From the NCBI GenBank assembly GCA_044239865.1, contig JBIIAO010000001.1, forward strand, positions 434,001 through 498,000: DNA of 64,000 nucleotides. Reading direction: 5' to 3'. This DNA comes from CAIZGX01 sp044239865. Its GTDB lineage: Bacteria > Bacteroidota > Bacteroidia > Flavobacteriales_D > Sanyastnellaceae. Made by a program: the position numbers and the translations under genes. Each line of letters begins with the position of its first letter. Within the stretch, counting starts at the first letter, position 1. The notes under the pieces were generated by a model that did no database searches, was not told the DNA's origin, and saw nothing but the letters and a program-made list of their open reading frames with translations. Shown here in pieces: positions 1-10,604 of this stretch.

Positions 1-454
1 ATTCTTTTAGTGCTTGACTAACTGTTGGTGTGAGTTCGGAAGGTTTGATTACCGAGGTGTTTCCGGCAGCGAGGCATGAAATAAGCGGAGTAAGCGTTAA
101 TTGAACGGGGTAATTCCAGGGTGAAAGAATGAGGCAAACCCCTTTAGATTCAACGTGAATTTTGTTTGAAGCAAACGGATTGGCAAGATTCATTCCTGGA
201 TAGGTAATGCGCATCCACTCTCGAAGTTCTCTGCGAACAGCCTTTAGTTCCGCGAAAATGAGAGAGAACTCCATAATGGAAGATTCGAAGGCGTGTTTGT
301 TCAAGTCCGCCTTCAATGCCAAGGTTAAGGCCGGCTCATGCTTATGTAATCCTTTTTCGAATCTATTCAGTAAATCTATTCGTTCCGAAATGCTGCTGTT
401 TTTGAAAAGCAATGCATGTTTCTTTTGCAGCTCGAATATTTCCATGTTCAACAT
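1..454 (-). CDS. Aldehyde dehydrogenase family protein, N-terminal part (runs off window)
   Basis: I read 151 codons on the reverse strand, starting at ATG 454 (a second ATG lies at 445) and open to the window edge. The translation has the helical N-terminus of class-3-type aldehyde dehydrogenases followed by the NAD-binding-domain motif LSPWNYPVQL and then AAGNTSVIKPSELTP, both highly typical of the family. These enzymes oxidise fatty or aromatic aldehydes to acids with NAD(P)+. The catalytic Glu and Cys lie beyond the edge and cannot be checked. It starts only 9 bases after the S1/P1-like gene stops, so the two may be co-transcribed. Substrate cannot be inferred. Confidence 0.85.
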   Translation of the reverse strand, partial: MLNMEIFELQKKHALLFKNSSISERIDLLNRFEKGLHKHEPALTLALKADLNKHAFESSIMEFSLIFAELKAVRRELREWMRITYPGMNLANPFASNKIHVESKGVCLILSPWNYPVQLTLTPLISCLAAGNTSVIKPSELTPTVSQALKE

Positions 455-463
455 AATAAAGTG

Positions 464-1444
464 TTATTCGTGATCGCGAATTTTTTTCGTTTCGTGTTCT
501 GTTGGTTCATCTGTGATTTCCTCGTCCTTCAAATACCAATCTTTTAAATTAGGTTGCCCCGCATCTGCCCACGCGCTTAACCAAAGGCTTCCAAGTGAAT
601 AAACAGCAGAGCGCATTCTTCGTTCAATCTGTCCATTTAAAAGTTTGCTATAGGCCTCTGAGAATTCTCTCGAATAGGTTCGCACTTCAATGTTGTTTCG
701 CACTTCAAATGCATATTTTTTATCGGAAGGAAATTGTTCGGTTAATTGCGCTTCAAACTTCAACACTGAATCGACTGCGGCGTAACTTTCTTTGAGTCGT
801 TCCCAAATGAAATGTTGCGGGGCGGAAATGTATTCGGCTTGTCCAACAAAGAAGTCGTATTGTGGAAATTGAATTTCAGGAACGCGACTTTCCCAAAATC
901 CGTGAATGCCTTTCTGATTTGTTTTTTGTCCGTTGTAGTTGGAAGTGGAATGAAGAGGTACGTGCACATCTCCAACGTAATGGCCTATTTCGGCTGATAG
1001 TCGAAGAACACGATTCACATCTTTTTCTTTGAATGCAATTACCAATTTGGAATAAACGAGATACAAATTCCAAGGAGCAATGCCGTGTGCGCGAAGACTG
1101 TCTTCACCGTATTTGGTAACCGCGTCGTTCCACCGCTCAGGTAAATTCTCAAAAGGAGAAGAAGAATTTTCCGTTATATAACGATCAACATCGAGAAAGT
1201 GACATTCCGCTTCTCCTTTCACGCTGTATCTTCTTTTGTCGGGGTCTACACTGTGATCTATTAAATAGTTCATGTTGTATTTGTAGAATCCGAAAAGTTC
1301 CGGAGGCAACGTGTAAATAGCTAGCTCATTGATCTTCTTGTGTCCGAAGAATCCCCAGTCTAGACAAACATGCGGATCTGGTTCTTTTGAAAAAACGGTC
1401 AAGGGGAAACAAAGTACCAATAATATAAGGGTCTTTGTTTTCAT
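464..1444 (-). CDS. Exported S1/P1 nuclease / zinc-dependent phospholipase C-like protein
   Basis: 326 aa with a Sec signal peptide (residues 1 to about 19, cleavage near VFS-KEP). The mature part carries the metal-site pattern of the S1/P1 nuclease - phospholipase C superfamily: WGFFGH near the mature N-terminus, CHFLDVD near residue 84, and the central IGHYVGDVHVPLH block followed by GIHGFWES. The family binds three Zn ions through these His/Asp residues and hydrolyses phosphodiesters of nucleic acids or phospholipids outside the cytoplasm. Substrate is unresolved. The charged C-terminal tail (about 30 residues, Glu/Lys/Asp-rich) lies beyond the conserved fold. It is followed closely by the partial aldehyde dehydrogenase. 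Confidence 0.8.
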   Translation of the reverse strand: MKTKTLILLVLCFPLTVFSKEPDPHVCLDWGFFGHKKINELAIYTLPPELFGFYKYNMNYLIDHSVDPDKRRYSVKGEAECHFLDVDRYITENSSSPFENLPERWNDAVTKYGEDSLRAHGIAPWNLYLVYSKLVIAFKEKDVNRVLRLSAEIGHYVGDVHVPLHSTSNYNGQKTNQKGIHGFWESRVPEIQFPQYDFFVGQAEYISAPQHFIWERLKESYAAVDSVLKFEAQLTEQFPSDKKYAFEVRNNIEVRTYSREFSEAYSKLLNGQIERRMRSAVYSLGSLWLSAWADAGQPNLKDWYLKDEEITDEPTEHETKKIRDHE

Positions 1445-1454
1445 GATGATGGAA

Positions 1455-2198
1455 TTACACGTTGTCGATTTCTAATTTCACCAAGCGTCCTTCGCGAAGA
1501 ATAGGAATGCATGGCACAGTATCTAACGTCAGACAATACTTCACATCTTTTTGAATTTTCAACTTCATCAAGCGCTTGCGATGCGAACTTGCACGAAGGA
1601 AGCTGTAAAAATTATCACGCGCTGAGCGGTATAAAAATTTAGCAGAGATGGTGCTGTCTTCGTTCGAAACGAATTTGCGTGTTTCTAAAAGTATGTCTGC
1701 TATTGCACCTGCGCAGATAGTGTCTTCCAAATTCATTTTTTCTTTCCAACCAGAAGCAAGAATGAGAACGTTCTTGTTTTGTGAAATAAGCCAGTTACTG
1801 AGGTAAGTTAGGTTATTCAGACAACCAATCACAACAGTGCTTTTATCCTTGGCAACTTCAATTGCGTTTGTTCCGTTTGTTGTGGTAAGAACAACTGTTT
1901 TTCCAATTAAATCGGGATTCATGAATGCGTAAGGCGAATTTCCAAAATCGAATCCTTCAACCACTTGTCCGTCTCTTTCGGCTGCAGTGATGTATCCCTT
2001 CGACTTATAATCAACAGCTTTTTCAACCGAATTAATGGGAATGATCTCTTTTATTCCGCAATGAAGACCTGTGGTAATAGCGCTTGTAGCGCGAAGCACA
2101 TCAATAACAACCACAATATCAAATCCATTGTCATACAACGGGAAGTGACTTGGTGCGTAACAAACTTCAACAATCTTTCTTTCGCTTAGTGCTGGCAT
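1455..2198 (-). CDS. comB: 2-phosphosulfolactate phosphatase family protein
   Basis: 247 aa. Conserved ComB blocks are visible: VVVIDVLRATSAI near residue 30, AERDGQ, GFDFGNSP, TTTNGT near 106 and ASGWK-NLEDTICAG near 148. ComB is a Mg-dependent phosphatase that converts 2-phospho-3-sulfolactate to sulfolactate in coenzyme M synthesis. Many non-methanogens, including Bacteroidota, carry the family without making coenzyme M; there it may serve sulfolactate or capnine-type sulfonolipid chemistry (inference). It lies 10 bases upstream of the S1/P1-like gene in the same direction. Confidence 0.88.
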   Translation of the reverse strand: MPALSERKIVEVCYAPSHFPLYDNGFDIVVVIDVLRATSAITTGLHCGIKEIIPINSVEKAVDYKSKGYITAAERDGQVVEGFDFGNSPYAFMNPDLIGKTVVLTTTNGTNAIEVAKDKSTVVIGCLNNLTYLSNWLISQNKNVLILASGWKEKMNLEDTICAGAIADILLETRKFVSNEDSTISAKFLYRSARDNFYSFLRASSHRKRLMKLKIQKDVKYCLTLDTVPCIPILREGRLVKLEIDNV

Positions 2199-2291
2199 AG
2201 GGTAGGTTCTAAAAAGCTAAAATTAACAAAAGAAAAGGAAAGCGGCGAATTTGTTTATGCCATAACTAACTTCGCAATCTAATTAGAACCC

Positions 2292-3242
2292 ATGCGTGTA
2301 AACAAATTCATAAGTGAATCGGGACTTTGTAGCCGAAGAGAAGCCGACAAGTTTATTGAACGCGGTCTTGTTACAATTAATGGAAAGAAGATTGGACTAG
2401 GTGCTGAAGTTGGACCAAGGGATGTGGTGAAAGTGAATGGTCGCGGTCTAAATAGAGAAGAGAAGCAAGATTTGGTTTTGGCTTTCAACAAGCCTATGGG
2501 CGTTGTTTCTACCACAGATAAAGTAGAGAAGAACAACATCATAGATTACATAAGCTACAGTGAACGGATTTTTCCCATTGGAAGATTAGATAAGGATTCT
2601 CAAGGGCTTATTCTCTTGACGAATAATGGCGACTTAGTGAATAAAATTCTTCGCGCAGGAAACAAGAACGAAAAGGAATACATTGTAAGTGTGGATCGTC
2701 CGCTGTTCGCAGACTTCGCAGAGAAGATGAGTCAAGGTGTTCCTATTCTTGGCGTTCAAACACGTCGCTGCAAAGTAGTTGTTGAAACTCCGTTTGTATT
2801 TCGAATAACACTTATACAAGGACTGAACAGACAGATTCGAAGAATGTGTGAACACTTTGGATATACAGTCACAAAGTTAGAACGTTGTCGAATTATGCAC
2901 ATTGGCATACAAGGACTTCAGGTGGGTGAATTCAGACCTTTGGAGGAAGATGAGATGAGATTGTTGAATAAGTACTTGGAAAAATCGAAATCAGAAGCTC
3001 CGGAGAAGAAAGCTTCGAGCGATCCAGACAAGCCTAAACCGAAACCAAAACCAAGACCGAAGCCAAGAACAAGTACTTCTGCATCTTCGCCCTCTTCATC
3101 GAAACCGAGGTTTAAAGCGGGAAGTAAGTCTCACGCCAAACCTGGTGAGCGAACCTTTCGAAACGGACCGAGCAAGGGAAGTAGCAGTCGCGGAAATTCA
3201 GGGAAGAGCAGTCGAGGAGGAGCTAAAAGAACTGGTCGATAG
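2292..3242 (+). CDS. rluF: 23S rRNA pseudouridine synthase, RluF/RsuA family, with long basic tail
   Basis: 316 aa. An N-terminal S4 RNA-binding domain (residues 1-60, [18 protein letters not shown]) is followed by the RsuA/RluB/E/F catalytic domain with the [15 protein letters not shown] motif (about 97-111), whose Asp attacks the uridine, and the [18 protein letters not shown] motif (about 175-192). The match is best to RluF, which modifies U2604 (and tRNA-Tyr U35 in E. coli). After residue about 235 there is a roughly 80-residue low-complexity tail rich in Lys, Pro, Arg, Ser and Gly, starting with alternating Lys-Pro, which probably adds nonspecific RNA affinity. Divergent from comB. Confidence 0.88.
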   Translation: MRVNKFISESGLCSRREADKFIERGLVTINGKKIGLGAEVGPRDVVKVNGRGLNREEKQDLVLAFNKPMGVVSTTDKVEKNNIIDYISYSERIFPIGRLDKDSQGLILLTNNGDLVNKILRAGNKNEKEYIVSVDRPLFADFAEKMSQGVPILGVQTRRCKVVVETPFVFRITLIQGLNRQIRRMCEHFGYTVTKLERCRIMHIGIQGLQVGEFRPLEEDEMRLLNKYLEKSKSEAPEKKASSDPDKPKPKPKPRPKPRTSTSASSPSSSKPRFKAGSKSHAKPGERTFRNGPSKGSSSRGNSGKSSRGGAKRTGR

Positions 3243-3244
3243 AA

Positions 3245-4592
<1,348 letters not shown>

Positions 4593-4611
4593 AAGATTTT
4601 CAGGTGTTTAG

Positions 4612-4640
4612 AAAAGGAGAACTTCGGTTCTCCTTTTTAT
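4612..4640 (+). terminator. Intrinsic terminator of enolase
   Basis: AAAAGGAGAAC - TTCG - GTTCTCCTTTT stem-loop with a UUCG-type tetraloop and a following T-rich run, 20 bases after the enolase stop. Confidence 0.9.
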
Positions 4641-4782
4641 TTTGAATAAAATGAACAAATTGATGTTTGTTGCTGAGGTGGTTTAGCAACATAGACATGT
4701 GTATATATCGCGGTTTCATTTTCGCATTCTTTTTTGATTGCCTCAATCTTTTTAACAGGTGATGAAATGCTCAAAACATATA

Positions 4783-7700
4783 TTAATTGGAATCCTGATT
4801 TAGCTCGGGATAACGATTTAGCATATCATCTTTCTTCTTTTTCGATGTATTTATAGAATAGGAGAATCGTTTTTTGCCATCTTCAAAACGTTTGTTCTCA
4901 TCCTTTACATTCTTTATTATTTCGGTGAAAACATCATCAGAAGTGCTAACGGTCATAATATTTAACTTGTATTCGAAGAAGTACCACGTTGCTCCGTCTA
5001 TTTCAATGTAAAGTCTGAAAATATCGCCGGAACGCTTTTTCTCTATTTCAATAAGACCTTTGGTGTATTTGAAAATTTGCTTTTTACCCATGGATGCAAT
5101 CCCGATCGGGCCACTGGTGGTGAAGGTTTCCTCTTTATCGTGCCAAATCCATTTTAAATCTCCAAAATAGAAAAGTTGTTGTAATTCTTCAGGCAATCTC
5201 TTTAATTCTCCATCGAGAGCCATATCGGCAATTACTTTGTCTGATTTTTCTTCTCCTAAAAATTCAATCAAACTCTTTTCAAATTGAGTTTTTGTTAAAT
5301 CAACAGGGTCAAGGTTCGCATTAATTAGTTTTTCAGCGATGTGTTTTTGTGCACCCTCATCAAATGGGAAATTGAGCAAGGTCGTACTCTGTGCATTAAG
5401 AACTGAATCGGCAGTTTGAAAACGAACCGATCCAACAGATTTCATAGACATCATTCCCAGATCTATATTGAAATCCATTATACCGTCACCAGTTAATTCA
5501 CAGTTCACCGTATTCAATCCCAAGAGTTGACCTGGTAATTTCGGCTGACGAATTTTTTCTTTGGAACCAATAAAGTAAGTCTTTTTAGTTTTTTCGTAAT
5601 ACAAGAACCCCGAAGATTCGATTAAACCGCGGTCATTCTTAAATGATTTAGCACTCAAAAAACCAGGATAAATTTTCATTGGAAGTTCATCTTTAATAAT
5701 GACACCAACCCCAAGTTTGGACATAGCCATGTCGCGCAAAGTGCTGTCAATTGGAATGTAAATCTCAAGCGGATTTATCTCTGATTTGAATTTGTAGAAC
5801 GTGCGCGATATACTGTTGCAATTATGTAAAATACGCACTCCTCCATTGAAGGTGAGATTCGGATTGCTTGCGTGTAATTCGAATTTTCCATAATATTCAA
5901 AAGCAGGGGATAAGAAGAATTGGTCTTTCTCTGCAATCTCTCCATACGCAACCGTTTGGTACGTTGAGTCGAGGCGGAAATTACTTATATGTATTTTTTG
6001 TTCTTTTTTGTTTTCATCCTTGTAAATCAAATCACCATTCCCCTCATATCTTTTTCTTCCATCAATTTTTAAGCTGGCATTAAAAATTTTATGGTGTTGT
6101 GTAACGAAATTACTGATGACTTGAGCCCGCACTAGCGGACGCATATTGGCCCATTTTTCAATAACAACGTAGTTGCTGTCTGGTTGAACTTTAGAGTCGG
6201 CCACTACGATGTAGTCTATCTTTCTGCAAGTGAGCAATGTATTTTTTAGATCATATTTTGCAAACGGCGAAAGGAAGTTCAAACTGTCCTGTTTGGGATC
6301 AATAGAGTAAAAATTGCTTCGTTTTTTTTCAGCATCGGTATCAATAACTAAATCACTAGTTGCTTTTCTGTTTGAAGATAATTCCATTTCAGATTTATCC
6401 ATGAACCAAGTGAATTGATCCATATAGCAGATATAAAAATTGGAAGGGAATTCAATTTTAGTTTCGCCGCTGTTGCTTTTAAATATTCCTTTTCTCGCGT
6501 CGAAATCAACCTCGGCGTTTACGTTATCAGTTTTAAAGGCAAGGGTAATATCTTCTGCGTTTGACTTTAATTCAAACTGAGCAGTGTCTGCAAGAATTTT
6601 ACGTTGTTTGAATTTGAAGTTTTTTGAATAAAGTTTAGCCCCGACGAAATCCGCGGCGCCATTGCCACTCATACCCGTAGGTTCTAAGTTCATGGTTCCT
6701 TTGAATACAGCTTCCTTCGCAAAACAATCAATAGGAATTTCGTTAGTTGTAATCTTAAGCTTGCTTTTTTGAGGTAAGTAGGATAATTCAATTTTACTCG
6801 AAGTTGCATCGGGGACATTCGCTTTTTTATTGCTTTCGTTAGTAAAGGTTGAAGCGGTTCCAAATACTTCGTTTGGAATATAGGTGAAGGCATCAGAAGT
6901 AGAAGTAGATGTCAGATAATTCAAAATGCCTTTGGCTTTAAGCCCCGAATTGTTGAGCGTTAAGTCTCCAATGGATGTTGCTTTTCCACCATAAGCCGAA
7001 TATCCGCTTTCGCCTGTGTTAACATGGAAACCTAAACTGAAATCATCCATTAACACAAGAGGTTCTTTTATATCTGGAAAAATGCCCCCACTATATAGTG
7101 TCCCGGTAAATTGTAGATTATCGTTTTTGAAATTATCAAGAGAATCCAATGTGAATGGGTCCACCTCATAGTAAAAACTATCTTTTTTGTAAGCCCCTTT
7201 TTGAATAGTGTGTTGATTCCAATAAACGTTAGAACTCTTGTTGCAAGTAAGTCTGGGGTAGATTGGATAATCTTTGCTGTGGTAACCACTTTTATTCGTT
7301 GGATGATCAATTTCTAGCGTTCCAGAGAGACCTGTGAGAACATTTTTAATTCTTATTTTTGGGTAATTCCCTAAATTATCGGGGATGCCTTCCAAGTCAT
7401 CGATATATATTACGCAAGAATCAACTTCTGTCATTTCAAATTTAAACTGGTCGTAAATAAAATTGTACTTGGCACCAAGTAATTCAAAGTTTCCAGTATT
7501 AAGTCTTCCACTAAAGCTAAAATCTCTGTCCTTGTGCAATATAACTTCGCCATCATTTGGATATAAAAACACCTGCTGGGAATCACTTAAAAGGACATAG
7601 TTAACCCCCTTAATTAAAATGTCCTTATCCAAGAGGCTCAAGCGGGCGTTTTCAGCACGGGTTACTTCTGATATGAATTGAATGGCGTCATAGTCGGAGG

Positions 7701-9255
7701 ACCCCGCAATGTTTTGTACATGCTTGAATAACTTGTCTAGAACCACAATGTCACGGGTATCAACATCATAATGTATGTAGCCCTTGTTGGTAAGATCAAT
7801 TAACAATGGAATCCACTGCTCCACGCCGGTGTGGGCTTGTTTGGCAAAATCAATGGCGTTAAAAAAATTGGATTGCATAGCCTCGCTAGTCCGTTTCAGA
7901 ATATAAACGGGATGGTCGGTTGAAATTCCTCCCAGTTTTGAAAATCTTTTTTGCTTGAAGTAATCGATAGATTCAAAATCGGCGAATCCGCCTGCTGTAG
8001 CACCAAATGATCCAAAACTCATAAAGGGTGCATCTATATTCCATTTTAACGTTTCGAAGTACATTTCTACCTCGTGGTAGGTGTTCTCAAATGGAGAGGG
8101 CGAAATTCCTTCTTCGGTTCGAGATAATTCTAAATCCCTTGTCTTTTTGACAAATAGAAAAAACAAGTCAGGATGACAAATACTGTCTGAATCTAAACGT
8201 ATTTTAATTGAGGTATGAGCTCCTTTAATGCGGTCTGGACGAATTTCGAATCGTCTACTTTCAGCAATTAATAAGGGCTTTTTTTCTCGGTAAAAAGTAA
8301 TCCTTGCAGGCTCTTCTGCGGAGCCTGTTCCTTCTAGTTTTTTTCCAGACATTTTAAATCCACCCTCGTAATCAACATTGGGAACAATGTTTTTAATTTC
8401 TAATCGCTTGAAATATGACTCAAACATCGGGTAGTCCGTATTGTCCTCATTCTTATTCGACATGACTCTTTCCGTAAGCTTGCCCTTCAGCGGCTGATCA
8501 AAGAACTCGTTGTAAAATAGAACACTGTCAATGGCATAACTACTTTCTTTAATTCGAATGCTATACTTGCCAATAGCAGCATATGTTTTATTCGGATCGT
8601 AGCCCGCTCTTTGCCATGTTACTTTACCGCGGTTCCCAAGGAATTTCTCTAGAGTAGGGAAATAATTTCCAGACGTCTCATATATCGCAGTGCTGTCTCC
8701 GCGGCTGTAGCATTTCAAATTTAACGACGAGAATTCAACTCGGGGTAGAGAATCAAATACGAAATTGTAATTCGAGTTATCTGTTTTCCAAGTAACACTC
8801 TCGGTTTTGAAAAAGGTGAAATTTCTAAAAAGGCCAAGACTAGATTCAACAAATTCACTCCCGATTTTTTTTAATTTTTTGTCGTTGTAAATGCGAATGA
8901 CTATTTCATTCCACGCCAACAACTCAGACTCTGACTTTTGTGAAGTTGGAAATAAAATAAAAGCTTGAACGTAATTGTCAATGTCGGGGAAAACTTTGAA
9001 TTTCGATTCAATCAGCAAGTTTACAGTCTCGCGGAATTTTGTCTTTTGCTCTATTGAATACACATTTCCCTCTAGCCACATGGGTGAAAGGGTTTTTTCA
9101 ATGGCCTCCTTTCCGCTGTCTCTTTTAGATTCTTCGAAAAGTTTCGAAAGAACTGATAGCATCTTCTCATCATTTTCAGGGAGTTTTTCATTTTTCTGGG
9201 CGGTAACACCAAGACTAAATAAGATGCTAAAAAAAAGCAGGGATAAATTCTTCAT
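4783..9255 (-). CDS. Giant exported protein of unknown function
   Basis: 1490 aa with a clear signal peptide (MKNLSLLFFSILFSLGVTAQ). I do not recognise the family. The long mature part has no transmembrane segments and no C-terminal T9SS sorting motif. It is dominated by short alternating hydrophobic/polar stretches consistent with beta-sheet, with recurrent phrases of the type 'GxFELxGAKYNF', 'KIEFPSNFYIC' and 'ELKGDGxMDFN' that read like successive layers of a repetitive beta structure (inference). The C-terminal 60 residues are Lys/Asp-rich. Periplasmic or outer-membrane-facing location is inferred from the signal peptide. It stands alone between eno and a thiolase gene, with its own promoter region (TAACCTTG about 20 bases before ATG). 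Confidence 0.8.
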   Translation of the reverse strand: MKNLSLLFFSILFSLGVTAQKNEKLPENDEKMLSVLSKLFEESKRDSGKEAIEKTLSPMWLEGNVYSIEQKTKFRETVNLLIESKFKVFPDIDNYVQAFILFPTSQKSESELLAWNEIVIRIYNDKKLKKIGSEFVESSLGLFRNFTFFKTESVTWKTDNSNYNFVFDSLPRVEFSSLNLKCYSRGDSTAIYETSGNYFPTLEKFLGNRGKVTWQRAGYDPNKTYAAIGKYSIRIKESSYAIDSVLFYNEFFDQPLKGKLTERVMSNKNEDNTDYPMFESYFKRLEIKNIVPNVDYEGGFKMSGKKLEGTGSAEEPARITFYREKKPLLIAESRRFEIRPDRIKGAHTSIKIRLDSDSICHPDLFFLFVKKTRDLELSRTEEGISPSPFENTYHEVEMYFETLKWNIDAPFMSFGSFGATAGGFADFESIDYFKQKRFSKLGGISTDHPVYILKRTSEAMQSNFFNAIDFAKQAHTGVEQWIPLLIDLTNKGYIHYDVDTRDIVVLDKLFKHVQNIAGSSDYDAIQFISEVTRAENARLSLLDKDILIKGVNYVLLSDSQQVFLYPNDGEVILHKDRDFSFSGRLNTGNFELLGAKYNFIYDQFKFEMTEVDSCVIYIDDLEGIPDNLGNYPKIRIKNVLTGLSGTLEIDHPTNKSGYHSKDYPIYPRLTCNKSSNVYWNQHTIQKGAYKKDSFYYEVDPFTLDSLDNFKNDNLQFTGTLYSGGIFPDIKEPLVLMDDFSLGFHVNTGESGYSAYGGKATSIGDLTLNNSGLKAKGILNYLTSTSTSDAFTYIPNEVFGTASTFTNESNKKANVPDATSSKIELSYLPQKSKLKITTNEIPIDCFAKEAVFKGTMNLEPTGMSGNGAADFVGAKLYSKNFKFKQRKILADTAQFELKSNAEDITLAFKTDNVNAEVDFDARKGIFKSNSGETKIEFPSNFYICYMDQFTWFMDKSEMELSSNRKATSDLVIDTDAEKKRSNFYSIDPKQDSLNFLSPFAKYDLKNTLLTCRKIDYIVVADSKVQPDSNYVVIEKWANMRPLVRAQVISNFVTQHHKIFNASLKIDGRKRYEGNGDLIYKDENKKEQKIHISNFRLDSTYQTVAYGEIAEKDQFFLSPAFEYYGKFELHASNPNLTFNGGVRILHNCNSISRTFYKFKSEINPLEIYIPIDSTLRDMAMSKLGVGVIIKDELPMKIYPGFLSAKSFKNDRGLIESSGFLYYEKTKKTYFIGSKEKIRQPKLPGQLLGLNTVNCELTGDGIMDFNIDLGMMSMKSVGSVRFQTADSVLNAQSTTLLNFPFDEGAQKHIAEKLINANLDPVDLTKTQFEKSLIEFLGEEKSDKVIADMALDGELKRLPEELQQLFYFGDLKWIWHDKEETFTTSGPIGIASMGKKQIFKYTKGLIEIEKKRSGDIFRLYIEIDGATWYFFEYKLNIMTVSTSDDVFTEIIKNVKDENKRFEDGKKRFSYSINTSKKKKDDMLNRYPELNQDSN

Positions 9256-9386
9256 TACTTAGAGACTAGTTTCATTACAAGGTTAACGCATTTTTTCCTC
9301 AAATCATTTTCTGAACGGTTCGAAAAAGGCGCATATTTTCAACAACGAGCATCCTGATTATCGTGCCAAGTTCGTAGCAGACTTCG

Positions 9387-9394
9387 TACCTTTG
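9387..9394 (+). promoter_or_regulatory. -7 promoter element (TACCTTTG) of thiolase operon
   Basis: Exact TAnnTTTG match 19 bases before the thiolase ATG at 9414. Confidence 0.65.
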
Positions 9395-9413
9395 CAGCCT
9401 AATCACTTTTGCA

Positions 9414-10595
9414 ATGAACAAAGAGGTATTTATCGTTTCAGCCGTGCGCACTCCAATGGGAAGTTTCGGCGGATCACTTGCTAGCGTTTCAGCTACACAA
9501 TTGGGTGCTACGGCAATAAAAGGAGCACTAAGCAAAATTAACTTGAATCCTGAAGAAGTTCAAGAAGTAATTATGGGCTCTGTTCTTCAAGCGAACCTGG
9601 GTCAAGCGCCTGCGCGTCAGGCTGCAAAATTCGCAGGACTTTCAGACAGCGTGCAATGCACCACTGTGAATAAAGTATGTGCATCAGGAATGAAGGCAAT
9701 CATGATGGCTGCGCAAAGCATTCAATGCGGAGATGCAGATGTTGTGGTTGCAGGTGGTATGGAAAGCATGAGTCGCGTTCCGTTCTATTCAGAGAATTTG
9801 CGTTGGGGAAATAAATACGGTAACGTGACTATGATCGACGGATTAGCGAAAGACGGATTGACAGACGTGTATCACAATTACCCGATGGGAAATGCTGCTG
9901 AGCTTTGCGCGAAAGAATGCAACATCTCTCGCGAAGCTCAAGACGAATTTGCCATTGAGTCTTATAAGCGTTCAGCTGCTGCTTGGGCATCTGGACAGTA
10001 CGCAAATGAAATTGTTCCTGTTGAAGTTGTTGGAAGAAAGGGCGATGTAGTTCTTTTCTCTGAAGACGAAGAATACAAGAACGTGAGCTTCGATAAAATC
10101 CCAGGATTGCGTCCGGTTTTCGCAAAGGACGGAACAGTTACTGCTGCTAACGCTTCAACCATGAATGACGGTGCTGCGGCATTAATTCTTATGAGCAGAG
10201 AAAAAATGGAAGCACTTGGTCTTACTCCATTAGCAAAACTTACAGGTTATGCGGATGCAGAGCAAGCCCCAGAGTGGTTCACCACAACACCTTCTTTGGC
10301 TTTACCGAAAGCCGCTGCTAAAGCAGGTGTGAAAGTTGAAGACTTAGACTTAATTGAATTGAACGAAGCGTTCAGTGTTGTTGGAATTGTGAATACACAA
10401 AAAATGAATTTAGATCCAGCGAAGGTGAACGTGAACGGCGGTGCGGTTTCTTTGGGACACCCACTCGGATGCAGTGGTGCACGTATTGTTGTTTCGTTGG
10501 TTCACGCATTAAAAAATCGCAATCAAAAATTAGGTGGTGCCGGTATTTGCAACGGTGGCGGCGGAGCAAGCGCGGTTGTTGTTGAAGCGGTATAA
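9414..10595 (+). CDS. Acetyl-CoA C-acetyltransferase (thiolase II)
   Basis: 393 aa, normal thiolase length. It condenses two acetyl-CoA to acetoacetyl-CoA or runs in reverse. The nucleophilic Cys is in TTVNKVCASGMKA (about residue 89), the catalytic His in SLGHPLGCSGARI (about 349) and the second Cys in GICNGGGGAS near the C-terminus; ELNEAFS is also present. It resembles biosynthetic AtoB/PhaA-type enzymes more than the PcaF/PaaJ-type paralogue at 16.6 kb. It leads a likely operon with a nucleotide-sugar dehydratase (gap 9 bases) and yigZ, although the functions are unrelated. Confidence 0.93.
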   Translation: MNKEVFIVSAVRTPMGSFGGSLASVSATQLGATAIKGALSKINLNPEEVQEVIMGSVLQANLGQAPARQAAKFAGLSDSVQCTTVNKVCASGMKAIMMAAQSIQCGDADVVVAGGMESMSRVPFYSENLRWGNKYGNVTMIDGLAKDGLTDVYHNYPMGNAAELCAKECNISREAQDEFAIESYKRSAAAWASGQYANEIVPVEVVGRKGDVVLFSEDEEYKNVSFDKIPGLRPVFAKDGTVTAANASTMNDGAAALILMSREKMEALGLTPLAKLTGYADAEQAPEWFTTTPSLALPKAAAKAGVKVEDLDLIELNEAFSVVGIVNTQKMNLDPAKVNVNGGAVSLGHPLGCSGARIVVSLVHALKNRNQKLGGAGICNGGGGASAVVVEAV

Positions 10596-10604
10596 TTCAA
10601 ATAA

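Noticed and set aside
207..473. 88-codon forward frame at the left edge
   Set aside because: Antisense to the aldehyde dehydrogenase fragment, whose reverse-strand translation has family motifs.
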